A DNA stretch of 47,331 nt, taken from positions 1 through 47,331 of the forward strand of contig NZ_QWEO01000018.1 of assembly GCF_009936035.1 (NCBI RefSeq), written 5' to 3'. Shown here piece by piece: positions 8,427 through 16,128 of this stretch; the first letter of the stretch is position 1; each line of letters opens with the position of its first letter. The notes under the pieces were generated by a model, which was not told the DNA's origin, made no database searches, and worked only from the letters and a program-made list of their open reading frames with translations. This DNA comes from Neglectibacter sp. X58 (GTDB taxonomy: Bacteria; Bacillota; Clostridia; Oscillospirales; Acutalibacteraceae). Position numbers and translations under genes: made by a program.

Positions 8427-9737
8427 TTGGATTCTTTTGAGCAAGCTTGGGAGCTGATTTGCGAATACTGCAAGTCCCAGATAACGGGCGTGGCCTATAA
8501 AACCTGGTTCAGCAGTTTAAAGCCCGTATCCCTTGATTTTGAAAACAACGTGGCCACCATTGAGGCTCCCAACGAATTTCATATGCAGACCCTGCTGCGG
8601 GGCTACGCGGATGTGCTGAACAGGGCCTTTGAGTCCGTTTTCGGCGCGCCTATCCAGCTTTCCCTGGTGGTGCCCCAGGCAGACGCTCCTGCAAAACAGG
8701 AAACCCCGGCGCCGGATGATGACAGCTATGAGCTGACCTTCGACACCTTTGTGGTAGGCCCGTCCAATCGTTTTGCCCACGCGGCCTGTCAGGCTGTGGC
8801 GGCAAAGCCTGCCCTCCTGTACAATCCCCTCTTTATTTACGGGAACTCCGGCCTGGGGAAAACCCACCTGCTTTCCGCTGTCTCCAAGGAGTTTATGCGG
8901 AACTTCCCGGATCGCAGCGTGGTGTATGTCAAAAGCGAGGATTTCACAAATGAAATTATAGACGCCATTGCCCGGGGCACCACTGCTGCCCTGCGGGCCA
9001 AATACCGCAGTGCGGATCTGCTGCTGATAGACGACGTGCAGTTTATTGCTGGGAAAAACTCCACCCAGGAGGAATTCTTCCACACCTTCAACACCCTGCA
9101 CGAGGCGAAAAAGCAGATTATCCTCACCTCGGACAGGCCCCCTAAGGACATTGCTACCCTGGAGGACAGGCTGAAAACCCGCTTTGAGTGGGGCTTGACG
9201 GCAGATATCCAGCCGCCGGACTACGAGACAAGGATCAGCATTATCAACAGGAAAGCCGCCTCCATGGATTTCACCATTCCGGAAAATGTCAGCGAATATA
9301 TTGCCAACCGCCTGAAAAGCAATGTGCGCCAGTTAGAAGGGGCGGTTAAGAAGCTGCGGGCCTTCCACCTGCTGGAAAACAAGCCAATCAATGTGGCTAC
9401 AGCCCAGTCGGCCATCAGCGACATTATGAACAACAGCCAGCCCACCCCTGTCACAGTGGACAAGATTATTGAAGAGGTAGCCCGCACCTATCTGGTAGCC
9501 CCGGAGGACATCCGCTCCCAAAAGCGCAATTCTGTGATTTCCACTGCCCGGCAGGTTTCCATTTATATTGTGCGGGAAATTACCCAGATGTCCATGGTGG
9601 AAATCGGCCAGACCTTTGGCGGGCGGGATCACTCTACTATTGTATATGCCCTGCGCCAGATGGAGTCAAAGCTGGAGCGGGATCCCCGCACCCGGGACAC
9701 AGTAGACGATATCATTAAGAATATCCGCAGCCGCTAG
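8427..9737 (+). CDS. dnaA: Chromosomal replication initiator protein DnaA
   Basis: 436-aa AAA+ initiator. Domain I about 1-80 (WFSSLKPVSL), short linker rich in Pro/Asp (83-100), ATPase domain with Walker A GNSGLGKT at 139-146 and Walker B LLLIDDVQF with DD at 202-203, and C-terminal DNA-binding domain with the DnaA signature GGRDHSTIVYALRQME. The start is TTG at 8427, placed by GGAGGG at 8413-8418; an ATG at 8420 is out of frame, too close to that site, and stops after six codons. A TTG start is shared with B. subtilis dnaA. The gene is followed by the main DnaA-box cluster. Confidence 0.97.
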   Translation: MDSFEQAWELICEYCKSQITGVAYKTWFSSLKPVSLDFENNVATIEAPNEFHMQTLLRGYADVLNRAFESVFGAPIQLSLVVPQADAPAKQETPAPDDDSYELTFDTFVVGPSNRFAHAACQAVAAKPALLYNPLFIYGNSGLGKTHLLSAVSKEFMRNFPDRSVVYVKSEDFTNEIIDAIARGTTAALRAKYRSADLLLIDDVQFIAGKNSTQEEFFHTFNTLHEAKKQIILTSDRPPKDIATLEDRLKTRFEWGLTADIQPPDYETRISIINRKAASMDFTIPENVSEYIANRLKSNVRQLEGAVKKLRAFHLLENKPINVATAQSAISDIMNNSQPTPVTVDKIIEEVARTYLVAPEDIRSQKRNSVISTARQVSIYIVREITQMSMVEIGQTFGGRDHSTIVYALRQMESKLERDPRTRDTVDDIIKNIRSR

Positions 9738-10215
9738 GAGGCCTCCGGTGGCCAAGGCCCCCTTGGAACCCGCTTATAGAGAATCATTTTCTTAAGAATC
9801 CCATCCGGATAAGGCTTCCTGCCCCCTGGAAAACTTTCCACAATCCCAAAAAGCCGGGACAAGCTTTTCCACATTTTCCACCACATTCCACTAACAGCGT
9901 ATAAACAGGCCGTGGAAAAGAACTCTCCCTTTCCACAAGCCGCAAAATCATTCCACATAGGCTTTTGGAAAATCTTGAGAGGGCAAACCGCGCTGTCATG
10001 CCAAATTTTCCCTTTTTCCACTTTTCCACAGCCCCTACTATTACTTCTAAATCTACACATATAAAGAAAGAATAAGAGAAGGGATTTCCTTCCTGCAGCG
10101 GGAAAAGGACTTCAAGTGGAAAACTGCCGGGTAGGCTTATATGAAAGGGCGGAATGCTGTTTCTGGATAAAAACAGGCAATGAAATTTTATTATAGAGAG
10201 AAGGGCTATGCGTTT
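9738..10215. other. oriC: Predicted oriC: DnaA-box cluster, DnaA-trios and AT-rich unwinding region
   Basis: Gene-free 478 bp between dnaA and dnaN. DnaA-box-like 9-mers, plus strand: CTTTCCACA 9834-9842, TTTTCCACA 9865-9873, TTTTCCACC 9874-9882, CTTTCCACA 9929-9937, CATTCCACA 9949-9957, TTTTCCACT 10014-10022, TTTTCCACA 10022-10030. Minus strand: 9911-9919 and 10115-10123. After the 10022-10030 box comes GCCC, then triplets CTA CTA TTA CTT CTA AAT CTA (10035-10055), then AT-rich DNA to about 10080. This box, GC spacer and DnaA-trio order is that of the B. subtilis basal unwinding system. Confidence 0.85.
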
Positions 10216-11319
10216 ATGAAATTTACCGTACAGAAAAGCCACATCACAGAAGCTGTATCCAACATTCAGCGGGCAGTCTCCACGAAAACCTCCATTCCAG
10301 CCTTAGAGGGCATTCTGCTCTCTGCCGGAGAAGGGGAGCTGGAGCTTTGCGCTTATGATTTAGAGCTGGGCATCACCACTACCATTCCCGCCCAGGTAGA
10401 AGAACCAGGAAAGTCTGTGCTCAGTGCCAAGATATTTTCCGATATTGTGCGCCGCACCCCAGATGATTCTATTACAGTAGCCGTAGACGAGAAAAACATG
10501 GCTTCCATTGAAAGCGGTTACAGCTTGTTTTCCATTATCGGCATTCCTGCTGTGGAATTTCCAGAACTCCCCAAGCTGACAGACGCCACTGCCATTCAGC
10601 TTCCCGCTCATGTGCTGAAAAGCATGATCCGGCAAACTGTGTTTGCCGTAGCAGAAAGCGATGCTAAACCTATCCACCAGGGAAGCCTGTTCAGCCTGGA
10701 GGGCGGCAGGCTGGACGTAGTGTCTGTAGACGGCTACCGCTTAGCCAAGCGCACAGAGCAGGTGGATTTTGACGCAGATCTTTCCTTTGTGGTGCCAGGG
10801 AAAACCCTTTCCGAGCTTTTGCGGCTTTTAAAGGACGCGGAGGAATCTGTCTCCATCTCTGTGGGCAGCAGGCATATTTTATTCAACGCTGATCACTACA
10901 CTGTTATATCCAGCCTGCTGGAAGGGGAATTTCTAAATTACAAAGCGGCTATTCCCGCAGATGGCAAAACCGAGGTGGTCATGCGCACCCGGGAGGCCAT
11001 TGAGAGCGTGGAGCGTGTTTCCCTTTTAATTACAGACAGGCTGAAAAGCCCAATCCGTTGTATGTTCTCCCAAAATGAAATCAAGCTGTTGTGTACAACC
11101 TCCATGGGCCGGGCAAGCGACCAGTTGGAGGTAAACCTAACCGGAGACGATGTGGAAATCGGCTTTAATAACCGTTATCTGCTGGACGCACTGCGCAATA
11201 CAGAGTGCGACGAGGTGCGGGTGCAGTTAAGCGGGCCTTTAAGCCCTATGAAAGTTATGCCAAAAGAAGGGGAAAGCTTCTTGTTTCTGGTGCTGCCAGT
11301 GCGCTTGAAGAACGATTGA
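10216..11319 (+). CDS. dnaN: DNA polymerase III sliding clamp, beta subunit
   Basis: 367-aa beta clamp, the ring that tethers Pol III to DNA. N-terminus MKFTVQKSHITEAVSNIQRAVSTKTSIPALEGIL; VDGYRLAKR is the typical first-domain motif; C-terminus SPMKVMPKEGESFLFLVLPVRL. The ORF extends upstream to 10180, but homologues begin at MKFTVQK, and GAGAGAAGGG lies 10 nt before ATG 10216. It follows oriC, as usual. Confidence 0.96.
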   Translation: MKFTVQKSHITEAVSNIQRAVSTKTSIPALEGILLSAGEGELELCAYDLELGITTTIPAQVEEPGKSVLSAKIFSDIVRRTPDDSITVAVDEKNMASIESGYSLFSIIGIPAVEFPELPKLTDATAIQLPAHVLKSMIRQTVFAVAESDAKPIHQGSLFSLEGGRLDVVSVDGYRLAKRTEQVDFDADLSFVVPGKTLSELLRLLKDAEESVSISVGSRHILFNADHYTVISSLLEGEFLNYKAAIPADGKTEVVMRTREAIESVERVSLLITDRLKSPIRCMFSQNEIKLLCTTSMGRASDQLEVNLTGDDVEIGFNNRYLLDALRNTECDEVRVQLSGPLSPMKVMPKEGESFLFLVLPVRLKND

Positions 11320-11323
11320 TTGT

Positions 11324-11355
11324 AAAAAGGCGGCTCCTTTGGGGCCGCTTTTTTT
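11324..11355 (+). terminator. dnaN terminator
   Basis: A stem of about 11 bp (AAGGCGGCTCC paired with GGGGCCGCTT, TTTG loop) is followed by a run of Ts. Immediately after the dnaN stop. Confidence 0.8.
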
Positions 11356-11365
11356 GCAGTGGGTT

Positions 11366-11456
11366 TTAGAGTCAACTTTTTTGAAAAAGCATTTGCAGAG
11401 TGCGGGGCTGTTGCCATGAATTATCGGGCCGGCAGATGAGAAGCGTCTCGCGGCTT
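11366..11456 (+). repeat. Degenerate copy of the two-hairpin intergenic repeat
   Basis: Shows the element's landmarks GTCAACTTTTTTGAAAAAG, TTTGCAGAGTGCGGGG and a late GTCTCGCGGC, but the stems are imperfect and the middle is expanded. It lies between the dnaN terminator and rlbA. Confidence 0.45.
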
Positions 11457-11477
11457 TCAAAGAAAGGAAAGATACAT

Positions 11478-11690
11478 TTGGAAACTATTCAGATAACAAC
11501 AGAATTTATCCGCCTGGATTCCTTTTTAAAGCTGACAGGCATGGTAGACACAGGCGGCCAGGCTAAATTTGTAATACAGGGCGGCGAAGTGGAGGTAAAT
11601 GGAGATACCTGCACTATGCGGGGCAAAAAGCTGCGTCCTGGTGACGCGGTTTCTTATGGGGGAAAAAGTTTTGCAGTGGCAGCAGTATAA
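11478..11690 (+). CDS. rlbA: S4-domain protein YaaA/RlbA
   Basis: 70-aa S4-like RNA-binding protein, same size as B. subtilis YaaA (71 aa), which sits in the same place after dnaN and is linked to 50S assembly. S4 features: IRLDSFLKLTGMVDTGGQAK and GGEVEVNGDTCTMRGKKLRPGD. I chose TTG 11478 because GAAAGGAAAG lies 6-7 nt upstream and translation gives the expected N-terminus LETIQITTEFIRL; the longer ORF from 11400 adds an unrelated 26 residues. In B. subtilis recF would follow; here mnmG does. Confidence 0.88.
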   Translation: METIQITTEFIRLDSFLKLTGMVDTGGQAKFVIQGGEVEVNGDTCTMRGKKLRPGDAVSYGGKSFAVAAV

Positions 11691-11725
11691 CGGTGCTGAA
11701 ACTGCCTTGGAAAGGAGGCGCAGCT

Positions 11726-13609
11726 ATGACTTATGAGGCAGGGACTATAGATGTGGCAGTTGTGGGCGCAGGACACGCGGGAATCGAAGCGGGCCTTGCC
11801 GCCGCCCGGCTGGGGGCACATACAGTAGTATTCACCATCAACCTGGACGCTGTGGGAAACTGCCCCTGCAACCCTAGCATTGGCGGTACGGCAAAGGGGC
11901 ACTTGGTGCGGGAAATAGACGCTCTGGGTGGGGAGATGGGCCGGACGGCAGACGCCTGCACTTTACAGAGCCGAATGCTGAACCTGGGTAAAGGTCCGGC
12001 TGTCCATTCGCTCCGTGCCCAGATAGACCGGAACCAGTATGCCCAAATTATGAAGCATAAACTGGAGCAGTGCCCAAACCTGGGATTGAAGCAGGGAGAA
12101 GTGGTGGATCTGCGCCGGGAAGGGGAGGCCTGGCTGCTGACCACCCGGCTGGGGGCTGTATACCGTGCGGGAGCTGTCATCCTCTGCACAGGCACCTTTT
12201 TAGGCGGTAAAATCTTTGTGGGAGAGGTGTCCTATGAAAGCGGCCCCGACGGCATGTTTCCCGCTGCCTTTCTGCCCGATTCCCTGCGCAGGCTGGGGAT
12301 TTCCCTGCGCAGGTTTAAAACGGGCACTCCTGCCCGGGTGCTGCGATCCTCCATTGATTTCAGCGGCCTGGAGGTGCAGTTTGGAGACGAGCCAGTGGCG
12401 CCCTTCTCCTATGATACGGAAGAGCCGCTTCAAAACAAGGCAGTCTGCCACATTAGTTGGACAAATGACAGGACAAAGCAGGTTATCCTGGAAAACATCC
12501 AGCGTTCCCCTCTCTATGGGGGCATGATAGAAGGCATTGGCCCCCGGTATTGCCCCAGCATTGAGGATAAAATCATGCGCTTCCCAGATAAGCCCCGCCA
12601 CCAGCTATTTATTGAGCCTTGCGGCCTGCACACAGAAGAAATGTATTTGCAGGGCATGAGTTCTTCCCTGCCTGAGGAAGTCCAGCAGGCCTTTTATCAG
12701 ACTATCCCTGGTTTGGAGCGGGTGCAGATTATGCGCACAGCTTATGCCATTGAGTATGACTGCTGCGATCCCTTAGAGTTAGATGCGTCTTTGGAGTTCC
12801 GGGCATTTCCCGGCCTTTATGGGGCAGGGCAGTTTAACGGCAGTTCCGGCTATGAGGAAGCTGCCGCCCAAGGCTTAGTAGCAGGAATTAACGCGGCTCG
12901 GAAACTCCAGGGGAAGGATCGGCTAGTACTGGACAGGGCCGGATCCTATATTGGCACGCTGATTGACGATTTAATCACCAAAGGGGCAAGCGATCCCTAC
13001 CGGATGATGACCTCCCGTTCGGAATACCGTCTGGTGCTGCGCCAGGACAATGCTGACGAGCGGCTAACCCCTATAGGCCGGGAAATCGGCCTGATATCCG
13101 ACAACCGCTGGAAACGCTTTACCAGAAAGCAGGAACAGAAAAAGGCTGAGCTGAAGCGCGCCCTTTCCACCACCCTGCCGCCTAGCGAAGCCCTGAACAG
13201 CATACTTGTTTCACGTGAAACATCCCCTGTCGCCACGGGGGTTCGCCTGGCGGATTTGCTGCGCAGGCCTCAAATCACCTATGCGGATTTAGAGCCGGTA
13301 GATCCAACCCGTCCCAGCCTGCCTTATGCTGTGCTGGAAAATGTGGAGATTGAGTTGAAATACGAAGGGTATATCCGCAGGCAAAAGGCTTCCATTGAAG
13401 AAATGCGGCGGCTGGAGAAAAAAGCTCTGCCCAGGAATATGGATTACGCCGGCTTAAAGGGCCTGCGCCTGGAAGCGGTAGAAAAGCTGAATCAGGTGCA
13501 GCCTGAGAACATTGGGCAGGCAGGTCGGATTTCTGGCGTAAGCCCGGCAGATATTTCTGTGCTGCTCATCTGGCTGGCATCTGAAAATAGAAAGGCAAGG
13601 GAGGAATAA
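11726..13609 (+). CDS. mnmG: tRNA uridine-5-carboxymethylaminomethyl modification enzyme MnmG
   Basis: 627-aa FAD enzyme, partner of MnmE in U34 tRNA modification. FAD-binding VAVVGAGHAGIEAGLAAARLG near the N-terminus, CNPSIGGTAKGHLVREIDALGG, and MMTSRSEYRLVLRQDNAD are diagnostic, and the length equals B. subtilis MnmG (628). ATG 11726 follows AAAGGAGG; the GTG at 11693 lacks a good site. It is separated from mnmE by the whole origin. Codons for LVSRET contain a perfect parS. Confidence 0.96.
   Translation: MTYEAGTIDVAVVGAGHAGIEAGLAAARLGAHTVVFTINLDAVGNCPCNPSIGGTAKGHLVREIDALGGEMGRTADACTLQSRMLNLGKGPAVHSLRAQIDRNQYAQIMKHKLEQCPNLGLKQGEVVDLRREGEAWLLTTRLGAVYRAGAVILCTGTFLGGKIFVGEVSYESGPDGMFPAAFLPDSLRRLGISLRRFKTGTPARVLRSSIDFSGLEVQFGDEPVAPFSYDTEEPLQNKAVCHISWTNDRTKQVILENIQRSPLYGGMIEGIGPRYCPSIEDKIMRFPDKPRHQLFIEPCGLHTEEMYLQGMSSSLPEEVQQAFYQTIPGLERVQIMRTAYAIEYDCCDPLELDASLEFRAFPGLYGAGQFNGSSGYEEAAAQGLVAGINAARKLQGKDRLVLDRAGSYIGTLIDDLITKGASDPYRMMTSRSEYRLVLRQDNADERLTPIGREIGLISDNRWKRFTRKQEQKKAELKRALSTTLPPSEALNSILVSRETSPVATGVRLADLLRRPQITYADLEPVDPTRPSLPYAVLENVEIELKYEGYIRRQKASIEEMRRLEKKALPRNMDYAGLKGLRLEAVEKLNQVQPENIGQAGRISGVSPADISVLLIWLASENRKAREE
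13207..13222. promoter_or_regulatory. parS: parS centromere site within mnmG
   Basis: TGTTTCACGTGAAACA is a perfect 16-bp palindrome and matches the bacterial ParB-binding consensus exactly. It is about 3.7 kb from the parB start. Coding-region placement is normal for parS. Confidence 0.95.
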
Positions 13610-13612
13610 AGC

Positions 13613-14329
13613 ATGGCGGAAGACATCCGGGGTCTGCTGCGGCAACGGGCAAAGGACATGGGCATAAAGCTGGGAGAAAGGCAGGCTGAAGCCTTCCAGC
13701 GTTATATGGAGCTTTTGCTGGAATGGAACGAAAAAGTAAACCTGACCGCTATTACAGAACCAAAAGAAATTGTGGAAAAGCATTTTCTGGACAGCTTAAG
13801 CCTGTTGCCTGCATGTTCCATCAAACAAGGGGCAAAGGTGATAGACGTAGGTACCGGGGCAGGATTTCCCGGCATCCCCTTGAAAATTATGCGGCCTGAT
13901 ATTCAGCTTACCTTGTTGGACGGCTTAAATAAGCGTTTAATTTTCCTGGAAGAAGTTTGCAAAGCCCTGGGCCTTTCAAGCACCCGTATTCATAAACGTG
14001 CGGAGGAAGCGGGCCTGGATAAAAAGCTGCGGGAAGGATTTGATATTGCAACGGCCCGGGCTGTTGCCAATCTGCCAGTGCTTTGCGAATACTGTCTGCC
14101 GCTGGTGAAGATGAAAGGCTTTTTTATAGCCATGAAAGGCCCTGGAGCAGGGGAGGAGCTGGAGGCGGCCAAAAATGCCCTGGATATTCTAGGTGGTGAT
14201 GAAGTAAAGCTGGCGCCAGTAACAGAATTTGGTGCCGGGGAGCGGAATTTAATTGTAGTGCAGAAAAAAAGCTTTACTCCCAAAGGGTACCCCCGCCATG
14301 GCGGCACCATTGCCAAACATCCCTTGTAA
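13613..14329 (+). CDS. rsmG: 16S rRNA (guanine527-N7)-methyltransferase RsmG
   Basis: 238-aa SAM-dependent methyltransferase for G527 of 16S rRNA. Motif I VIDVGTGAGFPGIPLKI, then LLDGLNKRLIFLEEV and ATARAVANLPVLCEYCLPLV; N-terminus YMELLLEWNEKVNLTAI is typical. GGGAGGA overlapping the mnmG end serves as ribosome site, and only 3 bp separate the genes, so mnmG-rsmG is an operon. Confidence 0.95.
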   Translation: MAEDIRGLLRQRAKDMGIKLGERQAEAFQRYMELLLEWNEKVNLTAITEPKEIVEKHFLDSLSLLPACSIKQGAKVIDVGTGAGFPGIPLKIMRPDIQLTLLDGLNKRLIFLEEVCKALGLSSTRIHKRAEEAGLDKKLREGFDIATARAVANLPVLCEYCLPLVKMKGFFIAMKGPGAGEELEAAKNALDILGGDEVKLAPVTEFGAGERNLIVVQKKSFTPKGYPRHGGTIAKHPL

Positions 14330-14393
14330 AGGGGAATATCAGGTAAGCTAGATTCATATTTTTTGACAGTGTTAAAAATACAAGGAAAGGATT

Positions 14394-14448
14394 GATACCG
14401 GACGCAGAAAGGCCCTTTCGTTTTCTTTATGCGTAATCCTGTATCAGA
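14394..14448 (+). other. Stem-loop directly before the GNAT gene
   Basis: GATACCGGA pairs with TCCTGTATC (one mismatch), CGCA with TGCG, and inner GAAAG with CTTTC followed by TTTTCTTT. It ends at the putative GNAT start codon, which has no clear ribosome site. It could be a weak rsmG terminator or a 5' UTR control structure. Confidence 0.4.
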
Positions 14449-14898
14449 ATGGCAAATAACATGAAGTGTAGTATGCGGGAAGCCGTTGCTTCTGACGTAG
14501 AGGCAATGGATAAAGTTATGCAGGTTATCAGCGAGAAAAGCACGAATCTGGAAAAGATGGCAAGATTAATAGAAAAGCTGCGGCAGGATCCCCAGAAATA
14601 CTTGCTGGCAGCCTTTGACCCCGAAACAGGCATTCTCTGCGGCAGTCTGCTAGGAGTGGTTTTTGAAGATATCTGCGATGACGGCAGGCCCATCCTGCTG
14701 ATAGAGAATGTGGCGGTGCTGGAAGCCTATCAGGGAAAAGGCGTGGGCAGGCAGATGTTTGCAGAAATTGAACGCTGGGGCAGGGAAATGGACTGCCACT
14801 ATGAAATCCTTGTCTCCGGCCTGGAACGGGCAGGCGCCCACAAGTTTTATCATGCCCTGGGCTTTATAGAGGCAAAAGGCTTTAAAAAATACCTGTAA
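14449..14898 (+). CDS. GNAT-family N-acetyltransferase
   Basis: 149-aa acetyl-CoA-dependent acyltransferase. Motif A ENVAVLEAYQGKGVGRQMFAEIE holds the Q/R-x-x-G-x-G/A acetyl-CoA loop; the late RAGAHKFYHALGFIEAKGFKKYL is the usual GNAT C-terminus. Substrate unknown. Start uncertain: ATG 14449 and ATG 14461 both lack an evident ribosome site. It separates rsmG from noc, which are usually adjacent; probably an insertion of an accessory gene. Confidence 0.82.
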   Translation: MANNMKCSMREAVASDVEAMDKVMQVISEKSTNLEKMARLIEKLRQDPQKYLLAAFDPETGILCGSLLGVVFEDICDDGRPILLIENVAVLEAYQGKGVGRQMFAEIERWGREMDCHYEILVSGLERAGAHKFYHALGFIEAKGFKKYL

Positions 14899-14976
14899 TT
14901 TTTTTCCAGCCGACATTTTTCAGCAAACCATGCATGTCTTTCGTGATAGAATAAAGACACGAAAGGGGGGCGGCAG

Positions 14977-15777
14977 ATGTTTTTTAAGGACAAGCTTAAG
15001 CTTATGAAACTGCCTACAGCCAAAATCCAGCCAAACCCCTCCCAGCCCAGAAAGGTGTTCCAGGAAGAAGAACTGAAAAGCCTGGCCCAGAGCATTATAG
15101 AAAACGGCCTTTTGCAGCCGGTGACAGTGCGCCGGGAAAACGGCACGTATTATCTGGTGGCGGGGGAAAGGCGGCTGCGCGCCTGCAAGCTGGCTGGGAT
15201 AAAAGAAATCCCTGCTATCCTGGCGGACTGCGAGCCAGAGGACAGCGCGGTTTTGGCCCTGCTGGAAAATGTCCAGCGCCGGGACTTGCAAATGTTCGAG
15301 CAGGCCGCTGCCATTGCAAGCCTCTTGCGGGAGTGGAACATAACCCAGGAGGAGGCCGCAAGGCGCCTGGGTATGAGCCAGTCATATCTGGCAAATAAGG
15401 TGCGGCTTTTAAAGCTGAGCGCTGAGGAGCAGCATGACATACTTGCAAACAACCTGACAGAGCGCCACGCAAGGGCGCTGCTGCGTATAGACGATATAGA
15501 GATAAGGCGGAAAATCCTGCATACGGTTATTGCCAGGGGACTGAACGTTTCCCAAACAGAAGCCCTTGTGGCGGAATCCATGAAGCCAAAAGAGCAAAAG
15601 GGTAAAGCAAGGCGAACCTTTGTGGCAAAAGATATCCGGCTCTTTATCAACACCATCGACCACGCGGTGGACGCTATGAAAACCGCGGGCATCCAGGCGC
15701 ACACAGAAAAGAAGGAAACCGAGGAGTACATCGAGTGTACAGTGCGCATTCCTAAATTAACCAGAGTACAAGTTTAA
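14977..15777 (+). CDS. noc: Nucleoid occlusion protein Noc (ParB paralogue)
   Basis: 266-aa ParB/Noc CTPase. CTP-binding motif GERRLRA at 63-69 and ENVQRRDLQ; HTH region SQSYLANKVRLLKL and TERHARALL. The four residues that separate Noc from ParB specificity (QKKR against RTAG, in Caulobacter ParB numbering 173, 179, 184, 201) read Q135, K141, K146, R163 here, all Noc type. The N-terminal MFFKDKLKLMK could be the short amphipathic membrane-binding helix of Noc. Strong AAAGGGGGGCGG ribosome site. Noc blocks FtsZ ring assembly over the nucleoid in Bacillus; function here is inferred from residues and position. Confidence 0.9.
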   Translation: MFFKDKLKLMKLPTAKIQPNPSQPRKVFQEEELKSLAQSIIENGLLQPVTVRRENGTYYLVAGERRLRACKLAGIKEIPAILADCEPEDSAVLALLENVQRRDLQMFEQAAAIASLLREWNITQEEAARRLGMSQSYLANKVRLLKLSAEEQHDILANNLTERHARALLRIDDIEIRRKILHTVIARGLNVSQTEALVAESMKPKEQKGKARRTFVAKDIRLFINTIDHAVDAMKTAGIQAHTEKKETEEYIECTVRIPKLTRVQV

Positions 15778-15803
15778 CCCATTCCCTTATTCATTTCCCA
15801 CAG

Positions 15804-15846
15804 AGAAGGCCGGGGCAGCAATGCCGCGGCTTTCTTGCTTTTTTAT
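15804..15846 (+). terminator. noc terminator
   Basis: A 14-bp stem with one mismatch and a GCAA tetraloop (15804-15835: AGAAGGCCG ... CGGCTTTCT), followed by TGCTTTTTTAT. Confidence 0.85.
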
Positions 15847-15847
15847 C

Positions 15848-15946
15848 GTAAACGCACTTAAAAATTGGTACATCCCAATTTTTAAGCCAGGCGGCTCAGA
15901 TGCCTGGTTCAGAAGAGGTAGAATACCTCTTCTGAATTGCGTTAAC
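15848..15946. other. Four-way-junction palindromic element between noc and parA
   Basis: Three hairpins abut with no unpaired bases and are closed by an outer stem. Outer: AACGCA 15851-15856 with TGCGTT 15938-15943, plus two more pairs after a mismatch. Hairpin 1: 12 bp perfect, 15857-15868 with 15875-15886. Hairpin 2: CCAGGC 15887-15892 with GCCTGG 15902-15907. Hairpin 3: 12-13 bp perfect, 15908-15920 with 15924-15936. Only one base (15937) is unpaired at the junction. No ORF fits. It could be a folded RNA, a DNA cruciform or a miniature mobile palindrome. It lies after the noc terminator and 58 bp before the variant parS. Confidence 0.8.
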
Positions 15947-16003
15947 TATAAACTCCTTATGCGCCCCTCCGCAAACAACAGGAAATTTCTTTTGCCGCCT
16001 GCA

Positions 16004-16019
16004 TGTTTCACATGAAACA
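16004..16019. promoter_or_regulatory. parS: Variant parS upstream of parA
   Basis: TGTTTCACATGAAACA differs from consensus parS at one central base. It lies in the 350-bp noc-parA gap, 109 bp before parA, where it could also affect parAB expression. Confidence 0.75.
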
Positions 16020-16128
16020 TTTTTGAAAAAAATAAGGGAGAAAGCCAGTTTCAGGCTTTCAAAATGGCGGAAATTGTGGTATCATAAGAGAACGGGAAAT
16101 TTCCGCCACAAAAAGAAAGGGGCATTTC

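Noticed and set aside
15848-15946. tRNA or integron attC identity for the four-way junction
   Set aside because: There is no anticodon, T-loop or CCA pattern, stems are too long for a tRNA, and the ends lack the attC R-box pair.
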